Of a stretch of 64,000 nucleotides of DNA, positions 12,601 to 22,349 are shown one piece after another. The stretch is taken from the NCBI RefSeq assembly GCF_002994745.2, contig NC_037088.1:58112397-58176396 (forward strand), read 5' to 3'. The DNA comes from Rosa chinensis. Its lineage: Eukaryota > Streptophyta > Magnoliopsida > Rosales > Rosaceae. Numbering within the stretch: position 1 is the first letter of the stretch; every line of letters starts with the position of its first letter. The notes beneath the pieces were generated by a model. The model was not told the origin of the DNA. It saw only the letters and a program-made list of their open reading frames with translations, and made no database searches. The translations under genes and the position numbers were made by a program.

Positions 12601-13549
12601 CAACCAATACCATAAAGTATTTGAAAGGTCCGCATGATGGTTGAATTGGTCCACATATATCCCCTTGGATTCTCTGTAAGAACGGAATGAGTATTTTAGG
12701 ATCCTTTGCGTAGGACGGTCTCGGTCCTAATTTCCCGAAGGAACAGGCTTTGCAAAATGAGCGAGGGGCCTTAGAAGCAACCAATGAGGATTTTGGTTGG
12801 GCCTGAGCGTCTGTAGCGCTATTAGAAGCAAAATGTGTGACTACATCTCCTTCTATGGCATTGTAGCCATTGGGAGGAACAATCATGGCGTTATGCTCAT
12901 GGTTGGTGTCATTACATGGGACTTGGGCAGCCTTATGGCGCCCCAAGACGGCTGCAGCACAAGATGCTGCAATTGTTGCGGTCTTGTTAAGTCCAGGAAT
13001 CAATTCTCGATTCTTGCTTCTTCTCACTCTGAAGAATGGATGTCCGTGTGAAGTCTTTAGTATACGGAGCATCATATCACGACCAGGGTGCCCTAGTCGG
13101 TCATGCCAAAGCCAATATGTGTCAGAATCCAAGAGATCTTCTCTTATGACATTATTGGATTCAATTGGTCGAATTGTAGTGACATAAAGTCCACTAGATT
13201 GACACATAAGTTTCTCTAAGATGCGCTTTCGTCCGCAATCATTAGAGGTAATGCAAATGAACTCTTTTCCGTTCTCAGTATGCGTTTCCGCATGGAATCC
13301 GTTGGCTCTTAAATCTTTAAAACTCAATAAGGTTCGATTTGCCTTAGGAGCATAGAGAGCTTCAGTGACTTTAATCAAGGTGCCATTTGGCAATAGGAAT
13401 TGGGCCATTCCATGTCCTTGAACTAAACCTGATGGCCCAGCCATCGTAGTCACAGTGGAATATGTAGGCAACATCTCCAAGAATAATTGCCTATGTCGTA
13501 GAATGGTGTGCGTAGTCGCACTATCTGCGAGACATTGTAGTTCATCCAT
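9671..13549 (-). CDS. pol: copia pol polyprotein (protease, integrase, RT, RNase H)
   Basis: A 1292-aa open frame. In order: an aspartic-protease motif ADSATTH near residues 8-14; a GAG-pre-integrase HHCC zinc module (WHDRLGHPGR about 148-157, CKAC about 266-269); the integrase catalytic triad (D in GDICGP about 297, D in RLDNAGEF about 360, E in NGLAEAAI about 396); a basic KRGRPIGSKD segment near 631-640; reverse transcriptase (about 740-1000) with YVDD near 934-937; and RNase H (about 1140-1270, FADAGYLSDPHK to EDNVADLFTKSLP). This order is the Ty1/copia hallmark. No stop or frameshift interrupts it. The frame opens almost directly at the protease, unusually close to the first Met. It lies in the same frame as gag but is separated from it by 363 nt. 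Confidence 0.96.
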   Translation of the reverse strand: MDELQCLADSATTHTILRHRQLFLEMLPTYSTVTTMAGPSGLVQGHGMAQFLLPNGTLIKVTEALYAPKANRTLLSFKDLRANGFHAETHTENGKEFICITSNDCGRKRILEKLMCQSSGLYVTTIRPIESNNVIREDLLDSDTYWLWHDRLGHPGRDMMLRILKTSHGHPFFRVRRSKNRELIPGLNKTATIAASCAAAVLGRHKAAQVPCNDTNHEHNAMIVPPNGYNAIEGDVVTHFASNSATDAQAQPKSSLVASKAPRSFCKACSFGKLGPRPSYAKDPKILIPFLQRIQGDICGPIQPSCGPFKYFMVLVDASTRWSHVALLSTRNAAYAKLLAQIIRLRAHYPDHPIKSIRLDNAGEFTSKTFDDYCMSLGIDVEHPVPHVHTQNGLAEAAIKRLQMIARTLVMHTNLPVSAWGYAILHAATLIRLRPTATQSYSALQLVTGYEPDISHLRIFGCTIYVPITPPQRTKMGPQRRMSIYVGYESPTIVRYLEPLTGDLFTARFADCHFDETVFPSLGGDKNTNVQQERQELSWSVPTMSHLDPHTAQSELEVRRIIELQNVADTLPDAFSDVAKVTRSHIPAANVPARIDVPNNGHNATPITPGDGTIAQHGNNVASMAAGPARKRGRPIGSKDTRPRKRANEAQINPLIIDTQNPSHENVPDYGYVQETSLGDASVSEPIHENIEISVNYTSVHGTWERNSIIIDDVFAYSVAREIIETDDIEPRSVDECQRRADWPKWKDAIQAELDSLTKRKVFGKIVPIPPNTKPVGHKWVFVRKRNEKNEIVRYKARLVAQGFSQRPGIDYEETYSPVMDVITFRYLVSLVVSEKLNMQLMDVVTAYLYGDLDTEIYMNIPDGIQLPKSSGSNPRSAFAIRLKRSLYGLKQSGRMWYNRLSDYLIGKGYVNNELCPCVFIKRTSSGFSIVAVYVDDMNIIGTLKELRETAEHLKSEFEMKDLWKTRFCLGLELEHRRDGILIHQSAYTQKMLRRFNTDKIKPSSTPMVVRSLDPKKDPFRPKDDDEEVLEAEVPYLSAIGALLYLAQCTRPDISFAVNLLARYSSAPTRRHWTGVKDIFRYLSSTIDMGLFYPYRKKMDSDPSSVRNATHGGLRSLSPSQNDISVLEGFADAGYLSDPHKGRSQTGYVFTMGKTAISWRSTKQTLVATSSNHAEIIALHEAVRECIWLRSIVTHVRSNCGLKSTTDEPTSIYEDNAACIEQMKQGYIKGDNTKHISPKFFYNQQQQKLLKIKVNQVRSEDNVADLFTKSLPKSTFEKHVARIGLRKLSELP

Positions 13550-13912
13550 TCCTTAAGAGAAAAGCTCGTAATTAAAAGGGAGTCATAAAGGAAAGAACTC
13601 AACTTTTATTAATAAGCCAAACGGAATTACATCATCATTTATTTCATCAAAGAAAGCGTAATCCAATAAACTTAGTTAATGCAAAGCAATGGTAGTTGTC
13701 TAACTTCTTTCGGTAATTCCAATGCAAAGGTGACCAGGTGAGTAGAGAGATGTTGGTGGAGCAAAGGCTCGCTTAAGTACCAATTATCTCAAAACCTTCC
13801 TAGACATCACAATCACATTGAGTACGCCTACTTTTGAAGAAAGATTAATCCCATTGGCATCTACTATAGGATAATGTGGCGATTGCCTACATCTCTTGGA
13901 AAATGAGAAGAC
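13550..13912 (-). other. gag-pol intergenic spacer of the copia element
   Basis: 363 bp of AT-rich sequence between the gag stop (TAA on the minus strand at 13915-13913) and the pol ATG at 13549. Both frames are in phase, but the spacer has in-frame stops, so a simple readthrough of one stop cannot join them. Just before the pol ATG the minus strand reads TTTTCTCTTAAG, a pyrimidine-rich acceptor-like site, so splicing is one possible way to express pol. This is inference only. Confidence 0.5.
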
Positions 13913-15022
13913 TTAATCAAAATCGCCAGTTTCTGGGTTTTGATTTTTGTCGTCTTCCACCCTTAGATCGAGATTGCCATCTTGATCTTCTTGTTCCATG
14001 TAATTTGCCTCCCTTGCTTCACGATACATTTTGTACGCGTTTGCAACATTCTGGGATGCTTTACATGCCCTTGCCCAATGTCCAGGTAGTCCACATCGGA
14101 GACAAGCATCATTATGGTCAGGTTCCCTTGATCGAGGTGCTTTAGGAGCACTTTGAAAACGGTTGTTTCCATTGGTGGTGTTACCACCATAACAGGAGGC
14201 TTGGCCTCGCTCTCTCTTCACACGTTTACCTCCACGGTTCCGTGTACGCCTATCTTGGCGGTTTCCTTCCTCTTTAGGGCGAGAATATGGACCTGAACGT
14301 CCATAATTATCCCTTCTTTTAGGGTTTCGCTCCTTGCGTCCTCCCTTGGAGGTGCGACTATAATTAGACTCCGGAATTGACTTGGTTCCCACGGGTCTAG
14401 AGTTATAGTTCTTCACAAGTATGTTGTCGTGCTTTTCAGCTACGTTCATGACACCAATTAGTTCATGAAATCTTGTGATGCGTCTAGCATTGATATCAAT
14501 TCGATAGTTTTTAGCTATCATTAATGCAGAGACAGGGAAGGTAGAGAGAGTTTTCTCGATCAACATCGTATCAGTGATTTGATGTCCACAGAATTCCATC
14601 ATAGACTTGATACGAAGTGCTTCCGAATTGTAGTCAAGAACTGTCTTGAAATCACAGAAGCGGAGGCTTTGCCATCTCTCTTCTAAGTCGGGAAGCAGGG
14701 AATCACGGACGTTGCCAAAACGCTGCTCGAGTTCTACCCATAGCTTTCTTGGGTCTTCCTCATTGAGGTACTCATTTTGGAGCGCGTCATTCATGTGCCT
14801 TGTCATGAGAATGATGGCTTTTGCTTCATTAGCCTCTCTCTTTGCTCTATTTGCTTCAAAAGCAAGAGCTTGTTGAGGAGTAAGCACGTCCTGACTTGGC
14901 TCTTGGATCGTACTCAGGATCCCATCAGCCTTAAGATGCTGGCGCATATCACGGATCCACCTGTGGTATCCTGCGCCTGTTGTCCCTAGTGGGTTGAAGC
15001 TCAACTTGTTCAGGTTACTCAT
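13913..15022 (-). CDS. gag: copia Gag protein
   Basis: Capsid/nucleocapsid protein of the copia element. The start at 15022 gives a protein beginning MSNLNKLSFNPLGTTGAGYH, the usual opening of plant copia Gag proteins, about 369 aa. An in-frame ATG at 15112 would add 30 residues unlike the family. The middle is a UBN2-type Gag domain (WVELEQRFGNVRDSLLPDLE). The C-terminal third is basic and ends in a CCHC zinc knuckle CLRCGLPGHWARAC, followed by an acidic tail. No knuckle remains in the pol frame, consistent with separately made Gag. Confidence 0.92.
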   Translation of the reverse strand: MSNLNKLSFNPLGTTGAGYHRWIRDMRQHLKADGILSTIQEPSQDVLTPQQALAFEANRAKREANEAKAIILMTRHMNDALQNEYLNEEDPRKLWVELEQRFGNVRDSLLPDLEERWQSLRFCDFKTVLDYNSEALRIKSMMEFCGHQITDTMLIEKTLSTFPVSALMIAKNYRIDINARRITRFHELIGVMNVAEKHDNILVKNYNSRPVGTKSIPESNYSRTSKGGRKERNPKRRDNYGRSGPYSRPKEEGNRQDRRTRNRGGKRVKRERGQASCYGGNTTNGNNRFQSAPKAPRSREPDHNDACLRCGLPGHWARACKASQNVANAYKMYREAREANYMEQEDQDGNLDLRVEDDKNQNPETGDFD

Positions 15023-15419
15023 CCTGAAGAACAACAAGAAAATAGGGTTAGTTTCGGAGCGAAAAAGGCTACCACGAAAAACTATAAACTTTCTGAGCGT
15101 AATCGCTTTCAAGAAATTAGGGATTTTCTGAGCGTAGTCGCTTCCAAGAAAATCTTGATTCCAAGAGGGGTTTTGGATTAAATCGAAACAATGATGTATG
15201 TGGTCGATTGTTTTCTTCTCAACAAATTCTAAGTTTGGAGGACTCTACAAGCTCCAAGCTTGGAGTGAGCACGAACCCCCACAGTTCGGCCTTTTTTGGT
15301 CTCCCCTATGAAGAAGAAAGGGGGGTAGAATAAGGGATGTTGGAAGTCCCCGTGAAAAGAAGAGAAAAGTAATAAAAACTTCAAAAACGGGAACTTTTAG
15401 AAAAGTTTACCTTAAGAAT

Positions 15420-15645
15420 TGACCGGAAAAAGTGTCCGGAAAGTCGCCGGAAAAGTGTCCGAAAGTCGCCGGAAAAATGTCCCGAAAGTCGCCGGAAAAG
15501 TGTCCGAAAGTCGCCGGAAAAATGTCCCGAAAGTCGCCGGAAAAGTGTCGGAAAAGTGTCCGAAAAGTCGCCGGAAAAATGTCCGGAAAGTCGCCGGAAA
15601 AATGTCCCGAAAGTCGCCGGAAAAGTGTCCGGAAAGTCGCTCGAC
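15420..15645. repeat. 22-bp minisatellite in the copia leader (GTCGCCGGAAAA units)
   Basis: About ten tandem, slightly variable units of the type AAGTCGCCGGAAAARTGTCC, lying between the 5' LTR and gag in the untranslated leader. The GC-rich units lack stops in several frames and so produce spurious long open frames on both strands. Confidence 0.85.
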
Positions 15646-15950
15646 AGATGTGTCGACAGCTGCTCGGCAGCAGCTCGGCAGCTGCTGCGCAGGTGCTAGG
15701 CAGGCTGCTCGGCAGGTGCTCGGCAGATGGCTCGGCAGGTGCTCGGCAGCTGCTGCGCAGGGCCTCGGCAGATGCTCGGCAGCTGCTGCGCAGGGGGTAG
15801 GCAGGGGGTAGGCAGGGGCTCGGCAGATACTCGGCAGCTGCTGCGCAGGGGGTCTGCAGGGGGTAGGCAGGGGCTGTCGGCAGCACTTCGGCAGGGGCTC
15901 GGCAGCACTCGGCAGGGGCTCGGCAGCACTCTGACAGCGGTTCAGAACTT
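15646..15950. repeat. CTCGGCAG minisatellite in the copia leader
   Basis: A second, unrelated array of imperfect units near 20-22 bp built from CTCGGCAG, CTGCTGCGCAGG and GGGGTAGGCAGG. It directly follows the first array in the leader. Both strands are open in several frames but the deduced peptides are pure repeat, so no gene is called. Confidence 0.85.
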
Positions 15951-16139
15951 CCGGCAGCCGGTTCGGCAGGTTTCCGGCCGGTTCTGGGGGTTCTGAAACC
16001 GGTTCTGAGCTTCTGGGATCAAGGGCTTTGATATGTGATAGGATTTGGGGGTTTCTTGTAAGGTTGGTAAAATGACCAAGTTCGGATCATGAACTTTCAC
16101 TACTCTAATCGATTTCGATTCTAATTCTAGAGCAATTTC

Positions 16140-16151
16140 GTGCTGATAACG
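16140..16151 (-). other. primer-binding site of the copia element (degenerate)
   Basis: Immediately inside the 5' LTR the minus strand reads CGTTATCAGCAC. This shares the TATCAG core with the usual initiator-Met site TGGTATCAGAGC (8 of 12 positions) but is not a clean match. The primer may be an unusual tRNA, or the match may be tolerated. Confidence 0.45.
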
Positions 16152-16368
16152 TGTTTCAGAGAAACTGAAGAGTGAATTGGTGAGTCTTCTTCTCATATTG
16201 AGGGGGTTTATATAGGGTTACAAAGTAGTGTAAATTTGCCCTACATACATTAGTATATTTGCTACACAATTTCTCTACCTCTCAATGTGCATTCCATACA
16301 AACCACACATTCTCCACTTCTTAAGTGCATACTCCATGATATAGACATTTTACCTATTTACTACAACA
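16152..16368 (-). repeat. 5' LTR of the copia element, with promoter
   Basis: 217 bp. The minus strand carries TATATAAA (plus-strand TTTATATA at 16207-16214), a good TATA box for the element's transcript, with about 55 bp of LTR remaining downstream. No difference from the 3' LTR was found by eye. Confidence 0.93.
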
Positions 16369-16523
16369 ATAATGAAATTCATTAATAGAATTATCAGTTC
16401 CTCCATTAAATCATTTTATCAAGTGGGATCAGGATATTGAAACTGGGAAAGAGGATCTTTTCTTAAACGGATTTTATTTTACCCTCCATTTTGCCTTTGG
16501 TCCACCTATACCTTGGTCCATAA

Positions 16524-17956
16524 GAGCAAGTGCACCTGTAGTCAAGAAAAGTCAAAGTCGAGAAGTCAAGAATTTGACCAGTCAAGTTACTATTCACTGT
16601 CACTGGACATGGTTTTACACGCGTTTTTTTTCTTGACCGGTCAAGATTGTTCATCTTTCACTGTTCATCAGATCTTTAATTGAAATGGAAGGCTGGGATT
16701 GCATGACCGTTACCCAGCTTTTTACTGTTCATCTGACGCCTCCTATTGTGCAGCCACGTTCTGCTTTCTGGCAGCATCTCTACCCGGTCAAGAATTTAGT
16801 CAGCAGCTTGCCTTTTTTTCTGCCCTCTGTCATCAAAAGCCAACTTATGGCTGGGCAAACTTTCACCAGTGGAAGTTGTTTTTTCTCCATGGCTGGTCAC
16901 CACATCATCATTCTCCCCTTTTGCCCGGGCAAAGCAAGACCGGTGCACTTGCTCTAAGAGCAAGTCTACCGGTATGACTTTGCCCGGGCAAAGTGAGGGA
17001 ATGATGATGTGGTGACCGGGAATGGAGAGAAAGAACCTTCCACCGGGCTTTGTTTGACCAGCCAAACTTTGGCTTTGCATGACTGAGGTAAAAAAAAGGT
17101 TTAAGCCGATGACTATTTTCTTGCCCAAGGTCATGGAGCTGCCAGCTCGGCCAACCACAGAACGTGGGTGACATCAGGAAGCTGCGAAGAGACAGACGCG
17201 GCTAAATCCAAGGGTGGAAGACACGAACCAATCCAGAAGCACCACGTGGCCGACCTGCAGCAGGATTTTGTCGCCCAGTCGCCGAGAGGATGCCGGAAAA
17301 CTGGACTTTCGGCCGGGTCATGTCGCACGGCTGTGGGAGGCCTTCGATCTCCTTCTGGCCTGAGTGGTGAGGTGAGGCACCACTGTGGGGAGGACGAGCG
17401 GGCCGAGGCGAGCCCGTATGGCCCGGGTCCGCTGCCGGAGGACGCACGACGGCCTCGGAAAACTCGGGTCGGGTCGGTCGGGACCTGATGGGTCTGAGGA
17501 GACTCGGAGAAGAGAGAAGAGAGAGTTTTAGGGGTGAAAGTGAAGAAAAGAAGAAAAATCTGTCCTTATAAAAAAGGACAAGAAATTTTTGTTATTTATA
17601 GAAAATTTTCAAATTTTCAAAAATTTATAACTAATTCATACGAACTCTGATTTTTGCATTCTACATATGCACGAACTCGTATCGATGATCTCTATAACTT
17701 TCATGAAGGAAGTTTTCCCAAATTATGTATGTATAAAAAGTCGATTTTCGAGACCCCCCTAAAATTTTTCCTAACATCTCACACCCAAAAAAATTATTTT
17801 CAATGAACAGTTAAAAAATATAATAATAAACAGTCTTGACCGGTTAAGAAAAAAAACGGGTGGAAACCCATGTCCAGTGGCAGTGAATAGTAACTTGACT
17901 GGTCGAATTCTTGACTTCTCGACTTTACATTTTCTTGACTACGGGTGCACTTGCTC
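16524..17956. mobile_element. compound inverted-repeat (fold-back) DNA element
   Basis: The outer ends are long inverted repeats of about 130-140 bp: GAGCAAGTGCACCTGTAGTC onward from 16524, and its complement ending at 17956. Both are flanked by TAA (16521-16523 and 17957-17959), a target duplication seen in PIF/Harbinger-type elements. Inside, a second inverted pair meets head to head at GGTGCACTTGCTC-TAA-GAGCAAGTCTACC (16942-16970), with arms of about 200 bp (about 16740-16954 and 16958-17165). A GC-rich stretch (17166-17500) may be captured host DNA; its short frames are unrecognised. No transposase, so non-autonomous. Confidence 0.75.
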
Positions 17957-17959
17957 TAA

Positions 17960-19018
17960 TAGAATTTTTGAAGGTTAAGGGTCATGAAATATAGGTATAT
18001 AGTATCTGCATGGCTACAACTAGCACTAGGGATATTGTTGGACAGCTTATTGATTTTGCAGCATTAATTTTGAGGCAGCAGTTTACCACTCCCTCAATCA
18101 AATCAAATCACAGATTCCTCCTCCATATTTCTAAATTAAAATGTCTTTTAGGGCTCTCCATGTGGTATCTGATTAGCATAATTGAACTGTTTCTTCAGTG
18201 TGCAGCTGGACTTCAATTTTTCTTGACCGGTCATAAAGTACTCATCAAATTTCACCCCCAAATAATTAATAACGAGCTATGCATAAATAGTAACCATAAG
18301 GACCCCACTTTATTTTGAGGGTTAATGTCATCCCTCCCATCAACATACCCCTTTAATAATTTTGTAGCTGCTGCATGATATTAAATTTGCAGCAGCTAGC
18401 TAGAGCTCTGTGTTATCTGTGTCAAAATTTCACTCATTGATTTCTGGGCTCTTTCTAATTCTAATCCTTCATTTCTCAGTACACCTCTCTAGCAATATCA
18501 TCAAACACCTCTTCTAATAATTTCCATGGCCAAAGTAGCAAAACTGATAAGCTGCTACATGTATATATGTTTATACATATGTCTCTGTTAGTAGAATCAT
18601 TATTCTTAGTGGTCCTAAACCTCAAGTTTGAAAAAGAACAACAGGAAAGGGCAACAACCTCTAACTAAGCAATTAAATAGCAAAGCTTGATTAATTACGC
18701 TTAATTGATTCTAAAAATGGACTACTACCCATGATCCTAGATGCCTCATTTAGCTTCTAGATGCTCTTACTCATGAGGTAGAGATGACTCATATATATGA
18801 CTGCATTATTATTAAACCCTAAATATTTTTTTAGCGGCTGCATGCATTTTGCATTTAACAAAACTATATATAGCTCTTACCAGTCAAGCTAATGGGAAAG
18901 CAACAGAAAGATAGATACCCATTGAATCCAATGGATGAATGGAAGAAAAAGAAACCCAGAAATATAAAATAGCAAGTGTTCCCTATTCCTTGAACACTGC
19001 ATGTTAAAAAGAGGGCTC

Positions 19019-19063
<45 letters not shown>

Positions 19064-22000
19064 GCACCTCATTTTTCTTGCATATAGGTTCTGTGCAGAG
19101 CTAACCAGTACTAAAAGAGGTCAAGATCATAGTGAAATACTAGTACCTAATTTTCAAGCAAAGTAGACCTTTTTCTTCATGAAAGGGAGAGGACTTAATT
19201 TGGATTAGTATATACTCTAATTAACTTCCCATTTGAGAGGAGTGTAGGGATGTGAGAATATCACGAGTGTTTGATTTCTAGCAGGTTCTGGAATATTATG
19301 TTGTTTGGGAGAAAACGCACATTTTTTAGTGGAAATGAAGTGATTAGGTTGGAGAATTGTTCATTGCGTTAGTCAATTGTAAGCAGCTGAAGATTTTGTT
19401 GTTTCCCAATGGTTGGTTGTCTATGACATGTAATGAGCAAGAAGTTGATCATGTTTATCCATGAGAAAGATGATGTATGAGATTTCCAGACAAGAATGCA
19501 AATTCAATTATTAGTGGGGGCTTTAGAATTATTAATAGAGTTTCCTAGCTTTTATATAATTGGAAATATTGAACATCTAAATGCATGCATTCAACAAAAC
19601 CAATGAGGCTAGACAATATGAACATGCTTTTGTTGTGACTAACTAGTACATTGATTTTCATGAATTCATCTAAGACAAAATCCTTAAGAACTTGTTAAAT
19701 GTTTTCACTTCTTCCATATCAAGGGGAGCATCGATGAATAATGTCATCTATGTTAAACTAAAGTGTTACAAAATGAGTTTTGTAGCTAAGTAGAGCATTA
19801 AAATATTTGGTACTTTGGTTCACTAGTGCAAATGTTTATCTTAAAATTGTCTCAGCTAAAATCGGGTACGAATAGAAGTCTAGCCCGATTGAATATGATA
19901 ACTTTAGTTTGTTTTTTTTCCCCTAGACCCTCGGATTAAAAGTGTTCCTCGTAACAAAAGTTGGTAATACATACTAATGAGACAACTTTACAAGTAACTT
20001 ATTCCACCAACTACTGGTTCAACAAAACAAAGTTAATTACTAAGTTAGTAACTCGATCATAATTAAGAGAATATCGAAGTGTATCAAATTAGCACAAGTT
20101 CACATGTCAGCAAAAAGCATTTTGATAACATTAGACTACTAATATAGTAAAAATTTAGCATCAGAATTTTTTAGTTGGAATGGATAACATGAATCTCCAA
20201 AATGTGCAAGAATTTGGTTTAAAATGTGAAAGGATTCGAATCCAAAGTTGCATAGCTTTATGCAAATTTCATTTTTCATCCCAGTAAAAAAAAAAAAAAT
20301 TTCAAGTCCCCAATCCATATTACCTTTTGATTTACAGATACACGTGTACGCTGCAGATTCTCTCTAGGTGAAAATGTTGACCGTTGAACAATAAAAAGTA
20401 GAGCACGGTAAGGACTTCTGGTCTGAGCGACTGGGAACAGAAAGACTCCGTTGTGGCAACCGACACGTGTGCAAAGGGACAAGGCAAAATCATTTTAACT
20501 CATAATCAACCGTCAAAGGAATGGGCCCACTTCACGATGCTGTACCATGTGCAGCATGTGATCTGACCCTATCCTTTCTCCCAAAATTAGTACATAATCT
20601 CCATTTTGCTTTTTTTTAGTAGAGTATGGGCATATTGGCCTGGGGTGTATATACAAATTAGGTATTAAACTATACCTAAACTTGATGTAATTTAAAACAA
20701 TATCATGTTTTGATGTCTTTGTAAACCGAAAAAGTAACGTTAATATTAGTATGTGGTGAAAGAGAGTGATACATTTGATTCATATTAGAATATATCAGGT
20801 TCGACTACTTTTAATATAACTAAAAAAGAAGAAGTATAAATTACTTGTTATACATCAGATTAGGACATCAACCCTACCAAATGCCACTGCCCTTTCCTAA
20901 ATCCTAATGTTTCTAACATCCAAGCAACGGTGGCAATGGAAATAGAAAGACAGAATGCGCGTTTATGAAAATCTATAACCATTATCTTTAAAATCACTTG
21001 TATCAGATATGTCAGGATCAAGATTAGTAAAAAGAAGAAAAAAGAAAAGAAAAAAAAGAAGAAGATCATAAATGGTCAATTGAAGCGAAGCAAGAGTGGC
21101 GGTGCTGGTGAGATTAAGATTAGTTTTAGACAGAAAAAAAAAAAAAACATAATCAAAATGATAATCAGCAACTGAAAATTTATAAGGTTTTCATTTCCAT
21201 AACTACTAGATAAGTGACAGTTTATTATTCTTGCCCTTCTATTGCCTTCATGGTCGGAAAACAATCATAAATAATTGAGACCTAGATGACAAATAATTCA
21301 ATTTTTTGTACTAGACATTTTGTACAAGAATTACCCTCTTGCCTTTACCTATGCCCCAACCAGAACAAGTGACAACTGGTCTAAGACCTAAACTCCAAAA
21401 TTCCATTTCAAAATCACTGTCTAGAGTAGTGAGTAGTCTAGATCACCATAATAGAATTTCCTTTTTCCATTTCTACTCCAATCACACTTGACAACATGGA
21501 GTAATGCAGATACTAAATCAGGTCGCTATGACTTATCAGAGTAGTTAGCACTGAAGCAAAGAAGGTACAAACACCCCCCATGAACTTTCCCATCAAACCA
21601 ATTTGCCACATCCATGATCAAACCCCATTGAGTAATGTGTCCCCCCTTCTAGATAGCTCCGGACACCCTCTTACTCTTTAGTCTCTACTGATTTGATCAC
21701 ACCTTGTGAATCAATCTATGATATGTCACTATACAAATCATGATCTAAGCTAAGCCCTTTTGATTGATCAATCCCAACAAGAAGAAGGGCATTGCTAGGT
21801 CTTATGTAAAGTCAGATCCACATAATCATTTCACCACTCGTAAAACACTCATTGCCTATTCCTGAGGTAAAAAACTGAAAAAGTAAAAAAAACCATGCCT
21901 CTCTTTTGCCACAAGTTTTTCTTTTTACTGTCCCTGCCAGATAAAGCTTGAAACTTTTTAAAAGGGACATCCCTAACTCGATCTTCTTCTGCTCTGCAAA

Positions 22001-22300
22001 TCTTTTCCTTTATCAAAAGGGCCATCACTGTACATAGCTTTGACGCTCCATAAACCCTAGAAATACAGAGTCACAGCGTCATCACAAAGCTAGAATGAGA
22101 TTTGCTGCAGTTACTGAGCTAAGTAGACCATGACGTCTTGCTTTGGGAACCCACCGTATTTAAAATACTCCATTTCTGAATAAACAACTAAACTCCATTA
22201 TTATAAGCAACCAACAATTTTAACTTTAACACTAACATTTTACTCTCTGTAAAATTTGAAGGAAAAAATTAAACTTATGGTGGACCTCTCGAGGCAGAGA
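17960..22300. other. gene-free stretch upstream of the DVL gene
   Basis: AT-rich DNA without a credible coding region. 18190-18720 is the displaced end of the duplicated block seen at 6540-7100. Two G-box-like sites (ACACGTGT near 20340, ACACGTGT near 20463) are far from any start site. Nothing else is recognisable. Confidence 0.55.
19020..19060. repeat. (TA)n microsatellite
   Basis: About 19-20 uninterrupted TA/AT units starting just after CTACATATATA, ending at TTTATGC. Likely length-polymorphic. Confidence 0.95.
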
Positions 22301-22349
22301 AGGCCCAGGTGACACCCACTGCCACACCCATCTGCAAAACCCAGCTCCT

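Larger units (their letters stand above)
9119..16368 (-). mobile_element. intact Ty1/copia LTR retrotransposon (7.25 kb)
   Basis: Two 217-bp LTRs that appear identical (9119-9335 and 16152-16368), both TG...CA, bound separate intact gag and pol frames on the minus strand. The pol order protease-integrase-RT-RNase H is diagnostic of Ty1/copia. The flanks GTAAT (9114-9118) and ATAAT (16369-16373) form a 5-bp target duplication with one mismatch. Identical LTRs and open reading frames suggest recent insertion and possible autonomy. The leader holds unusual GC-rich minisatellites. The lineage within copia was not fixed. Confidence 0.95.
8935..16520. mobile_element. MITE-like inverted-repeat element, split by the copia insertion
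   Basis: The left arm (about 8935-8985, ATCATGGGCCAAGGTGTAGG onward) is an inverted match, with few differences, to the right arm (about 16470-16520, through TTTTGCCTTTGGTCCACC and CCTTGGTCCATA). Together they form terminal inverted repeats of about 45-50 bp. Removing the copia element (9119-16368) leaves roughly 335 bp bounded by these arms, the size of a MITE. No coding potential. No clear target duplication was found, so the superfamily is open. Confidence 0.65.

Noticed and set aside
15407..15996. Five overlapping long open frames (77-159 aa) on both strands
   Set aside because: They are translations of GC-rich minisatellite without stops. The peptides are pure repeats and there is no family match.
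18010..18318. 102-aa plus-strand open frame
   Set aside because: It lies in AT-rich duplicated non-coding sequence and has no recognisable domain or promoter.
18864..19067. 67-aa frame with a YIYIYI run
   Set aside because: It is a translation of the TA microsatellite.
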